From Rhodococcus rhodnii (GTDB lineage Bacteria > Actinomycetota > Actinomycetes > Mycobacteriales > Pseudonocardiaceae), in assembly GCA_000720375.1 (NCBI GenBank), contig JOAA01000013.1, forward strand, positions 62,001 to 126,000: a stretch of 64,000 nt of DNA, written 5' to 3'. The position numbers and the translations under genes were made by a program. Below are positions 1-8,461 of the stretch, piece after piece. Position 1 is the stretch's first letter. The number at the start of each line of letters is the position of its first letter. Under the pieces are notes generated by a model. The model worked only from the letters and a program-made list of their open reading frames with translations. It made no database searches and was not told where the DNA came from.

Positions 1-2
1 CG

Positions 3-461
3 CTGCGAGAACCCGGCCATCGCTGGGAGCCGCGCTCGCAGCGTCCGGAGTTCTGGTGGTCGGCGAACACCGAGCTGTCCGAAGGCCAGACGATGCGGGT
101 GTTCCCGCTGTCCAACTGGACTGAGCTGGACGTCTGGCGCTACATCAAGCGGGAGAACATTCCCGTGGTGCCGCTGTACTTCGCCGCACCACGCCCGGTC
201 GTCGAGCGCAGCGGGTCGTTGATCATGGTCGACGACGAGCGTTATCCGCTGGAGCCCGGCGAACAACCGCAGGTGCGCGAGGTGCGGTTCCGCACGCTCG
301 GCTGCTATCCGCTGACCGCAGGCGTGGAGTCGACAGCCCGCAACGTCGACGAGGTGATCGACGAGATGCGGCTCGACCGCAGGTCCGAACGCGCCGGCCG
401 GCTCATCGACGGTGAGGGCGGCACGTCCATGGAGAGCAAGAAGTCGGAGGGGTACTTCTGA
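3..461 (+). CDS. cysD: Sulfate adenylyltransferase subunit 2 (CysD), 3' part only
   Basis: This is the C-terminal part of the ATP-sulfurylase catalytic subunit; the gene begins before the window and 152 codons are visible. CysD joins sulfate and ATP to make adenosine 5'-phosphosulfate, with CysN supplying GTP hydrolysis, in cytoplasmic sulfate assimilation. The visible part has typical CysD features: an RPEFWW stretch, [15 protein letters not shown], then the ERYPLEPGE and [14 protein letters not shown] segments near the end. Its TGA stop overlaps the ATG of cysNC by one base, so the two are translationally coupled. The family assignment is firm; nothing can be said about its N-terminus or promoter. 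Confidence 0.93.
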   Translation: MREPGHRWEPRSQRPEFWWSANTELSEGQTMRVFPLSNWTELDVWRYIKRENIPVVPLYFAAPRPVVERSGSLIMVDDERYPLEPGEQPQVREVRFRTLGCYPLTAGVESTARNVDEVIDEMRLDRRSERAGRLIDGEGGTSMESKKSEGYF

Positions 462-2302
462 TGGTTTCGGTGCTTCGGGTGATCGCGTGCGGCTCGGTGG
501 ACGACGGCAAGTCCACTTTGATCGGCAGGCTGCTCGCCAAGACTGGCGGCGCCACAGTGGACGAACTGGACTACGCGACGCGGACAAGGCGCGGCGGTTC
601 CACGATTCCGGCCGGAGAAGTGGACTACTCGCTGCTGACTGACGGATTGGAGGCAGAGCACGAGCAAGGCATCACCATCGATGTCGCCTACCGCTTCCTC
701 GACCTGCCATCCGGGCGCCGGGTGATCATCGCCGACGCGCCAGGACACGAACAGTACACACGCAACATGGCGGTGGCAGCGTCCACTGCGGACCTTGCCG
801 TGCTGCTCATCGACGCCACGAAGGGCGTCCGCGAACAGACCCATCGGCACCTCGCGATCTGCGCACTGATGGGTGTGCGCGCCATCATCGCTGTGGTCAA
901 CAAGCTCGACGGCGTCGGCTACGACCGCGCGGTGTTCGAGAAGCTCGCGAACGAGGTGCAGGAGGCGGCCAGCGGCCTCGACGTGACGGCCAGCGTGATA
1001 CCGGCCAGTGCGCTCAGCGGGGACAACGTTGTTGAGCCGTCACCGAATCTGCCGTGGTACGACGGGCCGACGCTGCTTGACGCGCTGGCCAATTGGCAGC
1101 CGAGGGGCCAGGTGGACAGTGCCGAGGACTACCGGCTGCCCGTCCAGTACGTGATCCGGGCGGATGACTTCCGTGGCTTCGCCGGCACGGTGGTCGGCAG
1201 TTCCGTCCGTCCCGGTGATGCCGTCGCGGTCGCGGGCAGCAGCGCGACGTCGAAGATCGACCGGGTGCTCGGCCCAGGGGGCGTTGAGCTGGACCGGGCC
1301 GACCCTGGCACGCCGGTGACCTTGACGCTGACCCACGACATCGACGTCCGTCGCGGGGACCTGCTGACGACGCCGGAAACCCTCGGCAACGGGCTCGCCC
1401 CGGCGACGGCGTGCTCCGCCACGCTGGTCTGGACGGCCGAGGAACCACTGCGCCACGGCCGCTCGTACCTGCTGCAGGTTGGGTCGCGGACGGTACCCGC
1501 AGTGGTCACGAGCGTCCGCGGCCGGTTGGAAGTGTTGTCAGGCAAGCAACTCGCCGCACGGACCCTGGGCCTCAACGACATCGGCACGGTCGAACTGACC
1601 ACCGACACCCCGATCTGTCTGGACAGCTACCAGGCGTGCCGGGACACAGGCAGCTTCCTGCTCGTGGACCGGGTCAGCAAGCAAACCGTGGCCGCAGGCA
1701 TGGTCCGATACGCCCTGCGACGGGGGCGTAACGTGGTTCCACACGCCTACACCGTCGACCGTGACACCAGGCAACAGCTGAAGGGGCAGCGGGCCAAGGT
1801 GTTGTGGCTGACCGGTTTGCCGGGCGCGGGCAAGTCGACGATCGCCGACGCGCTGGAACGCAAGCTGCACGCGATGGGCCTGCACACCTACGTACTCGAC
1901 GGCGACAACGTCCGAAGTGGACTGAACAAGGACCTGGGATTCACTCCGGAGGCTCGCGCGGAGAACGTGCGCCGGGTCGCCGAGGTGAGCCGTATCCTGC
2001 TGGACGCCGGGCTGATCGTGATCGTCGCGCTGGTCTCGCCGTTCCGGACCGACCGGGCCGTCGCCAAGGGTCTGTTCCAGCCGGACGACTTCGCCGAGGT
2101 CTGGGTGAACACATCGGCCGACGTGTGCGCCAGCCGGGATCCGAAAGGCCTGTACGCCAAGGCAAAGGCCGGCACACTGCCGAACATGACCGGCATGGGC
2201 CAGGCCTACGAGCCGCCGGAGCACCCGGACCTGGTGGTCGACGGTGCTGGTTCGCTCGACGACGTAACGGACGAGCTGTGCACTCTCGTGGGCGGCGCGT
2301 GA
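461..2302 (+). CDS. cysNC: Bifunctional sulfate adenylyltransferase subunit 1 / adenylylsulfate kinase
   Basis: A 613-residue fusion. The N-terminal part (about 1-430) is the CysN GTPase, with a P-loop around residues 11-19 (GSVDDGKST), DAPGHEQ near 92-98 and NKLD near 147-150. The C-terminal part (about 440-613) is adenylylsulfate kinase, with a second P-loop GLPGAGKS near 451-458 and the DGDNVRSGLNKDLGF segment after it. With CysD it would convert sulfate to APS and then PAPS in the cytoplasm. The fusion is known in actinobacteria such as mycobacteria. The start is fixed by its one-base overlap with the cysD stop. No later sulfur gene follows; the next gene is a regulator behind an 86-base gap. 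Confidence 0.95.
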   Translation: MVSVLRVIACGSVDDGKSTLIGRLLAKTGGATVDELDYATRTRRGGSTIPAGEVDYSLLTDGLEAEHEQGITIDVAYRFLDLPSGRRVIIADAPGHEQYTRNMAVAASTADLAVLLIDATKGVREQTHRHLAICALMGVRAIIAVVNKLDGVGYDRAVFEKLANEVQEAASGLDVTASVIPASALSGDNVVEPSPNLPWYDGPTLLDALANWQPRGQVDSAEDYRLPVQYVIRADDFRGFAGTVVGSSVRPGDAVAVAGSSATSKIDRVLGPGGVELDRADPGTPVTLTLTHDIDVRRGDLLTTPETLGNGLAPATACSATLVWTAEEPLRHGRSYLLQVGSRTVPAVVTSVRGRLEVLSGKQLAARTLGLNDIGTVELTTDTPICLDSYQACRDTGSFLLVDRVSKQTVAAGMVRYALRRGRNVVPHAYTVDRDTRQQLKGQRAKVLWLTGLPGAGKSTIADALERKLHAMGLHTYVLDGDNVRSGLNKDLGFTPEARAENVRRVAEVSRILLDAGLIVIVALVSPFRTDRAVAKGLFQPDDFAEVWVNTSADVCASRDPKGLYAKAKAGTLPNMTGMGQAYEPPEHPDLVVDGAGSLDDVTDELCTLVGGA

Positions 2303-2321
2303 CGCGTTCTCTCGTTGCCCA

Positions 2322-2349
2322 TTGCCTGGTGTGATCGGGCGGTTACCGT
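2322..2349 (+). promoter_or_regulatory. Possible sigma-A-type promoter of the first SARP gene
   Basis: A TTGCCT hexamer (2322-2327) and a TACCGT hexamer (2344-2349) are 16 bases apart in the gap after cysNC. They fit the loose actinobacterial -35/-10 pattern and would give a leader of roughly 30 bases before the ATG at 2389. This is pattern matching only. Confidence 0.35.
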
Positions 2350-2388
2350 TAGGCTTCGTCGGTGGGCATGAGCTCACACGGGGGGTCG

Positions 2389-5199
2389 ATGCGGTTTCGG
2401 ATTCTGGGGCAGTTGGCGATTGCCGACGGCTCAGGCTGGGCGGGGGTGAGTGGATCCGTCGCACAGTCTGTGCTGGCCACGCTGCTTTTACGGGGCAACG
2501 ACGTGGTGTCGCTGGACCGGATCGTCGACGAGATCTGGGGTGAGTGTCCGCCCAAAACCGCGGCCACCCAGGTGCACCGCGCGATCATGCGGCTGCGCCG
2601 GGCCATCGGGGACCCGGATGGACAACGGCTGGTCACCGTCGCGCCTGGATACCGGCTCACGGTTGATCACGGAGACGTTGACACGCACCGGTTCGCCGAC
2701 CTCGCCAGGCAGGGACACGCCGCGAAGCGAGCAGGCCAATTGGACCGAGCCGTCGAACTTCTGGCTGCGGCGCTCGCCCTGTGGCGCGGTCCCGCGCTGT
2801 CGGGTGTGCCCGCGTCGCCGTTGGTCGCCGCTGAGAGCGACCGGCTCGCCGAGGAACGACTGACCGTCTGGGAGGCGCGGGTCGACGCCGAGCTCGCCCG
2901 CGGCCGGCACGCCCACCTGGTCGGCGATCTGCGTCGGCACGTCGATGAAAACCCGCTGCGCGAACAGGCCTGGGTGCAGCTGATGGTCGCGCTGGACGGC
3001 AGCGGCAGGCGGGCGGAGGCGCTTTCGGCGTACTCCGAGGTCAGCGCGTTGCTCGCGGACGAGCTCGGGGTGGAACCCGGGCCGGACCTGCAGCGGACCC
3101 GGCAGGCCATCGTCGCTGGGAGCTCGACGCAGGGCCGGGCGCCGTTGCCGCACCAACTGCCGGTGGACCTGGATTCCTTTGTGGACCGGACCGAACCGCT
3201 GGGGACTGCCGCGCAGTGGCTTGCGTCGACCACGCCGTGGATCGCTGTCACGGGTCCTGGCGGGGTTGGCAAGACCGCGTTCGCCGTCCGGCTGGCGCAT
3301 CGGTCGCGCAGTCTGTTCCCGGATGGACAGTTCTACGCGCGACTCGGTGCCAGCGCCTCGGGTGGATCGGTGGTGGCCCGCTTGCTCACCACGCTCGGCG
3401 TGCCACAAGGCCCTGACATGCCCAGAGAGCCGGACGAGCAGGCCGCGATGTTCTGGGAGCTGCTCGGTGGACGGCGCGTGCTCATCGTCATCGACAACGT
3501 GCCGGACGAGTCCCACGTCCGGCCGCTGTTGCCGGTCGGGGAGGGATGCGGTCTCGTCCTGACCAGCCGTCGGCGGCTGGCTGGGCTGGACTCGTTGCGG
3601 TCGTTGCCTTTGGCCGCGCTTCCCGCCGACGCGGGAGTCACTTTGCTACGGACCGTCGCAGGAACCTCGCGGGTCGATCCGGGCGATTCGCCTGCCGCGG
3701 ACGATGTTGTCCGTTGCTGCGGTGGATTGCCGCTGGCCATCAGGATCGCCGGAGCCCGGCTCGCCGCGCGGCCGAACTGGACAACGGCCGACCTTGCCCG
3801 GCAACTCAGCGACGCCCGCAACCGTCTCGATTGGTTGCAGCTAGGGGATCTTGAGGTGCGAGCCAGCCTGGTCGCCGGGCACGCGGACCTGACTGACAAG
3901 CACCGCGTGCTGTTGCGTCGGCTCGGCCTGCTCGAGACCGCCGAGTTCGCCCCATGGGTCGCCGAGGCATTGGTCGACACCGACACCAATCATGCGGAAC
4001 GGCTGCTGGACGACCTCGTCGAGGCGCATTTGGTCGAGCCAGCCGGACGCGGCTTGTCCGGGCCGCGCTACACGATGCACGACCTGGTCCGGCTTGCCGC
4101 CTGCGAGACGGTCGAGGAGGCCGATTTCCACGCCGTGCAGCGCGTGCTGAACGGCTGGCTCGCGCTTGCCGTGGCGGCTGACGACCAGCTTGCGCACTGG
4201 GTCGGCCTTGATCCCGAACCGGCGCCGGTGTGGCGCCCGCCCGCGGAGTTGCTCGCCATTGCTGAGGCTGACCCGTTGCGCTGGTTCGACGAGGAGCATC
4301 TCGCGCTGCTGCAGGCGATCCGTCAAGCTGCGGAGCGGGGATGCGCTGGCGTGGCATGGGCGCTCGCCCAGCGTGTGTCGACGTACTTGGAGACGCGCGG
4401 CCGCTACGAGGAATGGCGAGACGCACTCATGCAGGGGCTGAGTGCCGCGGACGAGGCCGGTGATCGGCAAGGGCAGGCGACAATGCTGGGCCTGCTGATG
4501 CAGGTTGACGCCATTCGCGACGAGCACCTCGGCAGCCTGCGCTACGCGGTGCTTTGCATTGCGGCATATCGGGAAACGTCACAGGCCTCGGTCTTCCGCG
4601 CGGCCCCACCGGTTGTCACGCCGGCGCTTGAGGAGGCTCGTCGGCAGGGGGACGCGGTCGCGGTCGGGTTCGAGGCGTCCAGGCTGGCGTTGGCCTGCCG
4701 GCTCGTCGGCGAGGACTGTGATTACCTTGGGCTGCTTGAGGAAGCCAGGGATGCGTTCCGCGTCGGCGGGATCCCGTTGCTCGAACTGTGGACACTCAAG
4801 AACGTCGGGCTCGTCTACTGTAGATCGCACCGATTCGACGAGGTCGACGAGATCATGCGGCGGGCGCAGGAGATCGTGAAGGAGCTGGGGGAGGAGGCAT
4901 TGACCAAGTACGGCGGCGGTGATCTCGCCGGTGTCGCGGTCCAGTATGGACGGTTGGACCTGGCTGAGCGGATAGCGGTGGAAGCCGTGCGCCAGGCCCG
5001 CGAGGTCGCGGACCGGTGGAGCGAGGCCCGCGCGTTGACCACGCTCGGCGAGATCCACACAGGACGTGGCGATCGCCGGGCGGCCGCCGACTCCTATCAG
5101 CAGGCCCTCGACATCTGGCGCGCGCTGCGGCACAGCCGCCGCACGCGCCACGTCGAGTCAGCGCTCGAACGGCTGGCGCTGGACGCTCCCAGCACCTGA
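2389..5199 (+). CDS. AfsR/SARP-family transcriptional regulator with NB-ARC and TPR domains
   Basis: About 936 residues with the AfsR layout: an OmpR-like winged-helix DNA-binding domain (about 1-95), a bacterial transcriptional activation domain (about 95-245), an NB-ARC ATPase module with P-loop GPGGVGKTAF near 288 and the VLIVIDNVPDES Walker B region, then helical TPR-like repeats to the end. Proteins of this type switch on secondary-metabolite or development genes. The ATG at 2389 (MRFRILGQL) is preferred to the upstream GTG (2362) and ATG (2368) because the domain begins there and a GGGGGG stretch lies just before it. Its targets are unknown. The two secreted-protein genes and the second SARP downstream are natural candidates. 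Confidence 0.9.
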   Translation: MRFRILGQLAIADGSGWAGVSGSVAQSVLATLLLRGNDVVSLDRIVDEIWGECPPKTAATQVHRAIMRLRRAIGDPDGQRLVTVAPGYRLTVDHGDVDTHRFADLARQGHAAKRAGQLDRAVELLAAALALWRGPALSGVPASPLVAAESDRLAEERLTVWEARVDAELARGRHAHLVGDLRRHVDENPLREQAWVQLMVALDGSGRRAEALSAYSEVSALLADELGVEPGPDLQRTRQAIVAGSSTQGRAPLPHQLPVDLDSFVDRTEPLGTAAQWLASTTPWIAVTGPGGVGKTAFAVRLAHRSRSLFPDGQFYARLGASASGGSVVARLLTTLGVPQGPDMPREPDEQAAMFWELLGGRRVLIVIDNVPDESHVRPLLPVGEGCGLVLTSRRRLAGLDSLRSLPLAALPADAGVTLLRTVAGTSRVDPGDSPAADDVVRCCGGLPLAIRIAGARLAARPNWTTADLARQLSDARNRLDWLQLGDLEVRASLVAGHADLTDKHRVLLRRLGLLETAEFAPWVAEALVDTDTNHAERLLDDLVEAHLVEPAGRGLSGPRYTMHDLVRLAACETVEEADFHAVQRVLNGWLALAVAADDQLAHWVGLDPEPAPVWRPPAELLAIAEADPLRWFDEEHLALLQAIRQAAERGCAGVAWALAQRVSTYLETRGRYEEWRDALMQGLSAADEAGDRQGQATMLGLLMQVDAIRDEHLGSLRYAVLCIAAYRETSQASVFRAAPPVVTPALEEARRQGDAVAVGFEASRLALACRLVGEDCDYLGLLEEARDAFRVGGIPLLELWTLKNVGLVYCRSHRFDEVDEIMRRAQEIVKELGEEALTKYGGGDLAGVAVQYGRLDLAERIAVEAVRQAREVADRWSEARALTTLGEIHTGRGDRRAAADSYQQALDIWRALRHSRRTRHVESALERLALDAPST

Positions 5200-5210
5200 C
5201 TGGCCTGCCG

Positions 5211-5570
5211 TCATGCGCCGTGCGGGTCCTTGCGCCAGTCAGAGCACGAGGACACCCAGAAGTCAGCGACGCAGATCCGGTAGTAGAACGGCGCCTTGTT
5301 CGGCCCGACATCCAACGTCTTTTGCACGAGCGTGTTGCAGCCGGCCTTGTTTTCGACCTTACCGCTCTGCCCGTTGTCGGTCTTCCAGTAACCGACGACA
5401 TGCTTGTCGTCGCATGCGGTGTCATACACCTTGAAAACGTTCGCCGAGGTGTTGTAGTACACCCTTCCTCCTGGCCATGGGAGCGCGCCGGTGGCCGAAG
5501 CGATCGAAGTGGTGCCGAACAGTGCCGCCGCGGACAAACCAAGCACGGCCACGCTGCGTCGAATCAACAT
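5211..5570 (-). CDS. Small secreted protein, uncharacterised
   Basis: A 119-residue protein with a clear Sec signal peptide: MLIRR, a hydrophobic core, and likely cleavage after ASA near residue 28. The mature part of about 90 residues has four cysteines, enough for two disulfides, and is rich in Tyr, Trp and Asn, like small extracellular lectin- or inhibitor-like folds. A GAGGGGA stretch sits about eight bases before the ATG. It converges on the SARP gene with an 11-base gap and diverges from the next secreted-protein gene. I do not recognise a named family. Secretion is well supported and the role is unknown. Confidence 0.72.
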   Translation of the reverse strand: MLIRRSVAVLGLSAAALFGTTSIASATGALPWPGGRVYYNTSANVFKVYDTACDDKHVVGYWKTDNGQSGKVENKAGCNTLVQKTLDVGPNKAPFYYRICVADFWVSSCSDWRKDPHGA

Positions 5571-5641
5571 TGTGTGGTCCCCTCATCGTTGATTGGCTTT
5601 GATCGAGCCGGAACACACGCTAGGAAGAGCGCCTACATCGC

Positions 5642-5663
5642 GGCTAATCCCTGGAAATTAGCC
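5642..5663. promoter_or_regulatory. Inverted repeat in a divergent promoter region
   Basis: Perfect 7-bp arms GGCTAAT and ATTAGCC are separated by eight bases, between the two divergent secreted-protein genes. A TAGACT hexamer at 5681-5686 could be the -10 of the plus-strand gene, which would put the right arm over its -35. This suggests a repressor or activator site; the protein that binds is unknown. Confidence 0.4.
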
Positions 5664-5706
5664 CGGATGCGGCCGATGGTTAGACTGGCCAGGGACGCTC
5701 GTTCGC

Positions 5707-6507
5707 ATGAATACTTCCGCATTGAAGCGTTTTGGCGTACTCGTGGCGGTGGCGGCCGTGAGTTCCGTCCTGGTGGTTTCCGGAGCGGAGGCCGCGTCCG
5801 CGCGTGGGGTGATCAACACGCCCGACAACCGCCCGCAACCGGTGTACACGGTTGAGGCGAGCAGGAGCGAGTACCACGTGCTTCAACGACTTGCGCAAGG
5901 TACGGGCGTGACAATCCTGTGCCAGACGCCTGGCGAATGGATCACTGGCACGCATGGCCGGCGCAACACCTGGGACTTCTTGAACAACGGCGGCATGGTC
6001 CCGCACACCAACGTCGACACTGGCTCAACCTGGGTGGAGGATCTTCCGAACGTGCCCAGATGCAAGTTCACCACCAATCCGGCGGCACCGAAACGCGCGA
6101 ATCCGCACAGCTATCACGAAGCCATCGACCAGGCGCAGCGGCTGCTCAACAACACGTCGTTCGAAAACCCGGCGCGCTGCCTCGCATTCGTGGCCGAGGC
6201 GTACGGCTGGGACGCTGCCGGGTGGAACACCGCCGAGATAGCCGGTGACTACATGGAGCGGAACGGTTTCCTGCAAACGTCCGGCACGCCGCCGCGTGGA
6301 TCGCTGGTCTGGTATCACAATTCGTCGGGCAGCGGGCACGTGATGCTGAGCCTCGGAGAGGGGTTTCTCATTGGCACAGCGGTGAACGGGCGAGTTGGCA
6401 GGGTGACCACCGTCGACTACCGCTCCGGCTACCGCGGCTATTCCATCCCGTATTTCCCGAATGGGTCGGGCCGGGCGCCTAATCCGCCATGGCCGCCTCG
6501 CTCTTGA
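5707..6507 (+). CDS. Secreted protein with SH3-like and NlpC/P60- or CHAP-like domains
   Basis: A 266-residue protein with an N-terminal signal peptide (hydrophobic stretch about 10-30, cleavage after the Ala-rich end). Residues about 45-120 look like a bacterial SH3-type domain with two cysteines (C72, C119) that may pair. The C-terminal part (about 135-255) has a Cys in ARCLAFVAEAYGW (C158) and a His in SGHVMLSLG (H211), spaced as in NlpC/P60 or CHAP amidases. A role in cutting peptidoglycan or another peptide outside the cell is inferred, not shown. It ends three bases before the stop of the convergent SARP gene at 6511. Confidence 0.65.
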   Translation: MNTSALKRFGVLVAVAAVSSVLVVSGAEAASARGVINTPDNRPQPVYTVEASRSEYHVLQRLAQGTGVTILCQTPGEWITGTHGRRNTWDFLNNGGMVPHTNVDTGSTWVEDLPNVPRCKFTTNPAAPKRANPHSYHEAIDQAQRLLNNTSFENPARCLAFVAEAYGWDAAGWNTAEIAGDYMERNGFLQTSGTPPRGSLVWYHNSSGSGHVMLSLGEGFLIGTAVNGRVGRVTTVDYRSGYRGYSIPYFPNGSGRAPNPPWPPRS

Positions 6508-6510
6508 TGC

Positions 6511-8313
6511 TCACCGTTTCCCGGCGGCCGCCTCGGTGACCGCCGCGAACCCGAGCACCCGCCGCAGTGCTTCTTGCCGGTCGTGAGCGGGGATCGCCGA
6601 GGCGCCCTCGACAGCGTGCACGCGCAACAAGTCGGGCAACCGATAGTTGGGTTGCCCGTGGGAGTCCATTGTGACCAGCCGGACGAGGTTGGCATCGACG
6701 AGCTCGTCCAGTACGTCGTCGGCGTCCGGTCGATCGAGCAGGCGGCCGATGACCCAGGCCGGCACGGTCTGGGCACCGAGCAGCCCCAGCAGCCGGAACG
6801 CGCGGACGGCCTCGTCCGGCAGCAGACGCAGGCTCTTGTCGAAGCTGGCCCGCACGTTCAACTCGCCGAGCGTGAGCTCGGACAGCCGTCTCGATTCGCA
6901 TGCGAGCCGCTGCGCCACGACGCGCAACGACCACGCCGGACGACCGGCCAGCTTGCCGCCCGCGATCCTGATGGCGAGCGGCAAGTAGCCGCACGACCGC
7001 ACGATCGCGTCGGCCTCGATCGGCTCTCGGCTGACGCGTTCGCTCCCGGCCACACGCATCAGCAGCTGCCGAGCCTCGTGGTGCCGGAACACATCGAGCT
7101 CGACGTGCACAGCGCCGGGCAGATCGGTCATCAGGCGGCGGCTGGTGATCACCACGGCGCTGTCGCCGGTCGGTGGCAGCAGTGGCCGGATCTGATCGGC
7201 ACGGGCCGCGTCATCGAGGACGAGCAGGATTCGCTTCCCGGTGAGCATCGAGCGGAAACGCGCGGCCCTGGCCTGCAGCCCATGCGGAATCGCAGTGACC
7301 CCGAGGCTGCGCAGGAGATCGGCCAGCATGTCCGCAGGGTCGCCCAGGTCCAGATACACCTGACCGTCCGGGAACGCCGAGCTGACAGCACGGGCCGCGT
7401 GCACCGCCAGGGCCGACTTGCCGACTCCCGGGCTGCCGTACACGACCACGACCGGTGGCGGTCCTTCGGGAACGCCACCGGACAGCGTCCGGACGATCAT
7501 GTCGAGTGGTTCAGCCCGGCCGGTGAAGTCCGGCAGGTCGGCAGGCAACTGGGAGACCGCTCGAACCGCCGCTTGCCCGGAGTCGGTGAGAATGTGGTGG
7601 TGCAGTGCCTGAATCGCGGCACACGGCTCGACCCCGAGTTCGTCGATGAGCGTCTGGCGCAGCCGCCGGTAGGTCTGCAACGCCTCGGCGCGGCGCCTGC
7701 TGCGGTGCAAGGCCAGCATCAAGTGGTGCCACGGCTGCTCCCGGAGCGGGTGCTCCGCCACGTGTCGTTGCAGCTCGCCGATCACCACACCGTGCCGTCC
7801 GCATGCAAGGTCAGCCTCGATTCGGGACTCCCATGCGGCCAGCCGTTGCTCCGTCAACCGGTCGGTCTCCGTACGGACCAGCGAAGTTGGCGGCACGTCG
7901 CACAATGCGTCACCGCGCCACAAAGCCAACGCCTCGCCGAGCAAGTCGGCGGCCCTTTGCGCGTCTCCGGCCTGCAACGCCGCCCTGCCTTCGCTGGCCA
8001 GCACGGCGAACCGCTGCGCGTCGATCTCCGCCGGGGCGACGGCCAGCCGGTAGCCGGGCGCCGTGGTCACGAGCAGACGACCACGTGGATCCCCCAAAGC
8101 CCGGCGGATCCGCATGACGTAGCCGTGCACCTGGGTGGTCGCGGTCTTCGGTGGGTGGTCGCCCCACAGCTCGTGTACCAACTGGTCGAACGGCACCACG
8201 TCACCGGCCTTGATCAGCAGTGTGGCCAGCAACGACCGCCATTTCGCCGGACCGACACCGGTCCAGCTTGTGCCGTCGCTGACCAGCGTCGGCCCGAGTA
8301 TCCGGAATCGCAC
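6511..8313 (-). CDS. SARP-family regulator with NB-ARC domain, without TPR region
   Basis: About 600 residues: winged-helix domain (RFRILGP start), BTAD domain (about 95-245), and an NB-ARC module with P-loop GSPGVGKSALAVH near 291-300 and ILLVLDDAARAD as Walker B. Unlike the 936-residue regulator at 2389 it ends soon after the NB-ARC winged-helix part, so the TPR region is absent; the class of shorter SARPs is known. The GTG at 8313 is preferred over the ATG at 8337 because GGGAGGGG lies about seven bases upstream and the conserved domain begins at once. It is divergent from the sugar dehydrogenase gene, with a set of 11-bp-period repeats between them. Confidence 0.88.
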   Translation of the reverse strand: MRFRILGPTLVSDGTSWTGVGPAKWRSLLATLLIKAGDVVPFDQLVHELWGDHPPKTATTQVHGYVMRIRRALGDPRGRLLVTTAPGYRLAVAPAEIDAQRFAVLASEGRAALQAGDAQRAADLLGEALALWRGDALCDVPPTSLVRTETDRLTEQRLAAWESRIEADLACGRHGVVIGELQRHVAEHPLREQPWHHLMLALHRSRRRAEALQTYRRLRQTLIDELGVEPCAAIQALHHHILTDSGQAAVRAVSQLPADLPDFTGRAEPLDMIVRTLSGGVPEGPPPVVVVYGSPGVGKSALAVHAARAVSSAFPDGQVYLDLGDPADMLADLLRSLGVTAIPHGLQARAARFRSMLTGKRILLVLDDAARADQIRPLLPPTGDSAVVITSRRLMTDLPGAVHVELDVFRHHEARQLLMRVAGSERVSREPIEADAIVRSCGYLPLAIRIAGGKLAGRPAWSLRVVAQRLACESRRLSELTLGELNVRASFDKSLRLLPDEAVRAFRLLGLLGAQTVPAWVIGRLLDRPDADDVLDELVDANLVRLVTMDSHGQPNYRLPDLLRVHAVEGASAIPAHDRQEALRRVLGFAAVTEAAAGKR

Positions 8314-8363
8314 GTCGCACCCCTCCCTGCCTGGCAACAGCCCGGATGAGGCTGACGGCCGCG

Positions 8364-8394
8364 GCTAACCGGGCGCTAACCGGCGGGTGACCGG
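8364..8394. promoter_or_regulatory. Three direct 9-bp repeats at 11-bp period, candidate SARP operator
   Basis: GCTAACCGG at 8364 and again at 8375, then GGTGACCGG at 8386, each start 11 bases after the last. SARP proteins are known to bind short direct repeats spaced 11 bp (one helical turn) just upstream of the -10. A TACTCT hexamer at 8411-8416 could be that -10 for the dehydrogenase gene. The neighbouring SARP gene makes it the obvious binder, by inference. Confidence 0.6.
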
Positions 8395-8461
8395 GTGTAC
8401 CGCCGCGCACTACTCTGCTGGTTGAATTGGACCAGACCATTCAACGATGATTGGAGCTGAC

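Noticed and set aside
2352..2360. GGCTTCGTC near the first SARP promoter resembling GGCTTCGTTG at 40241 and 52743, as a shared regulatory site
   Set aside because: The two later copies are alike because of gene duplication, and the first sits at a different distance from its -10; a chance match is likely.
6574..8349. A 591-codon plus-strand frame opposite the second SARP
   Set aside because: The minus strand has clear BTAD and NB-ARC motifs and a good ribosome site; the plus frame is compositionally odd and has no motif.
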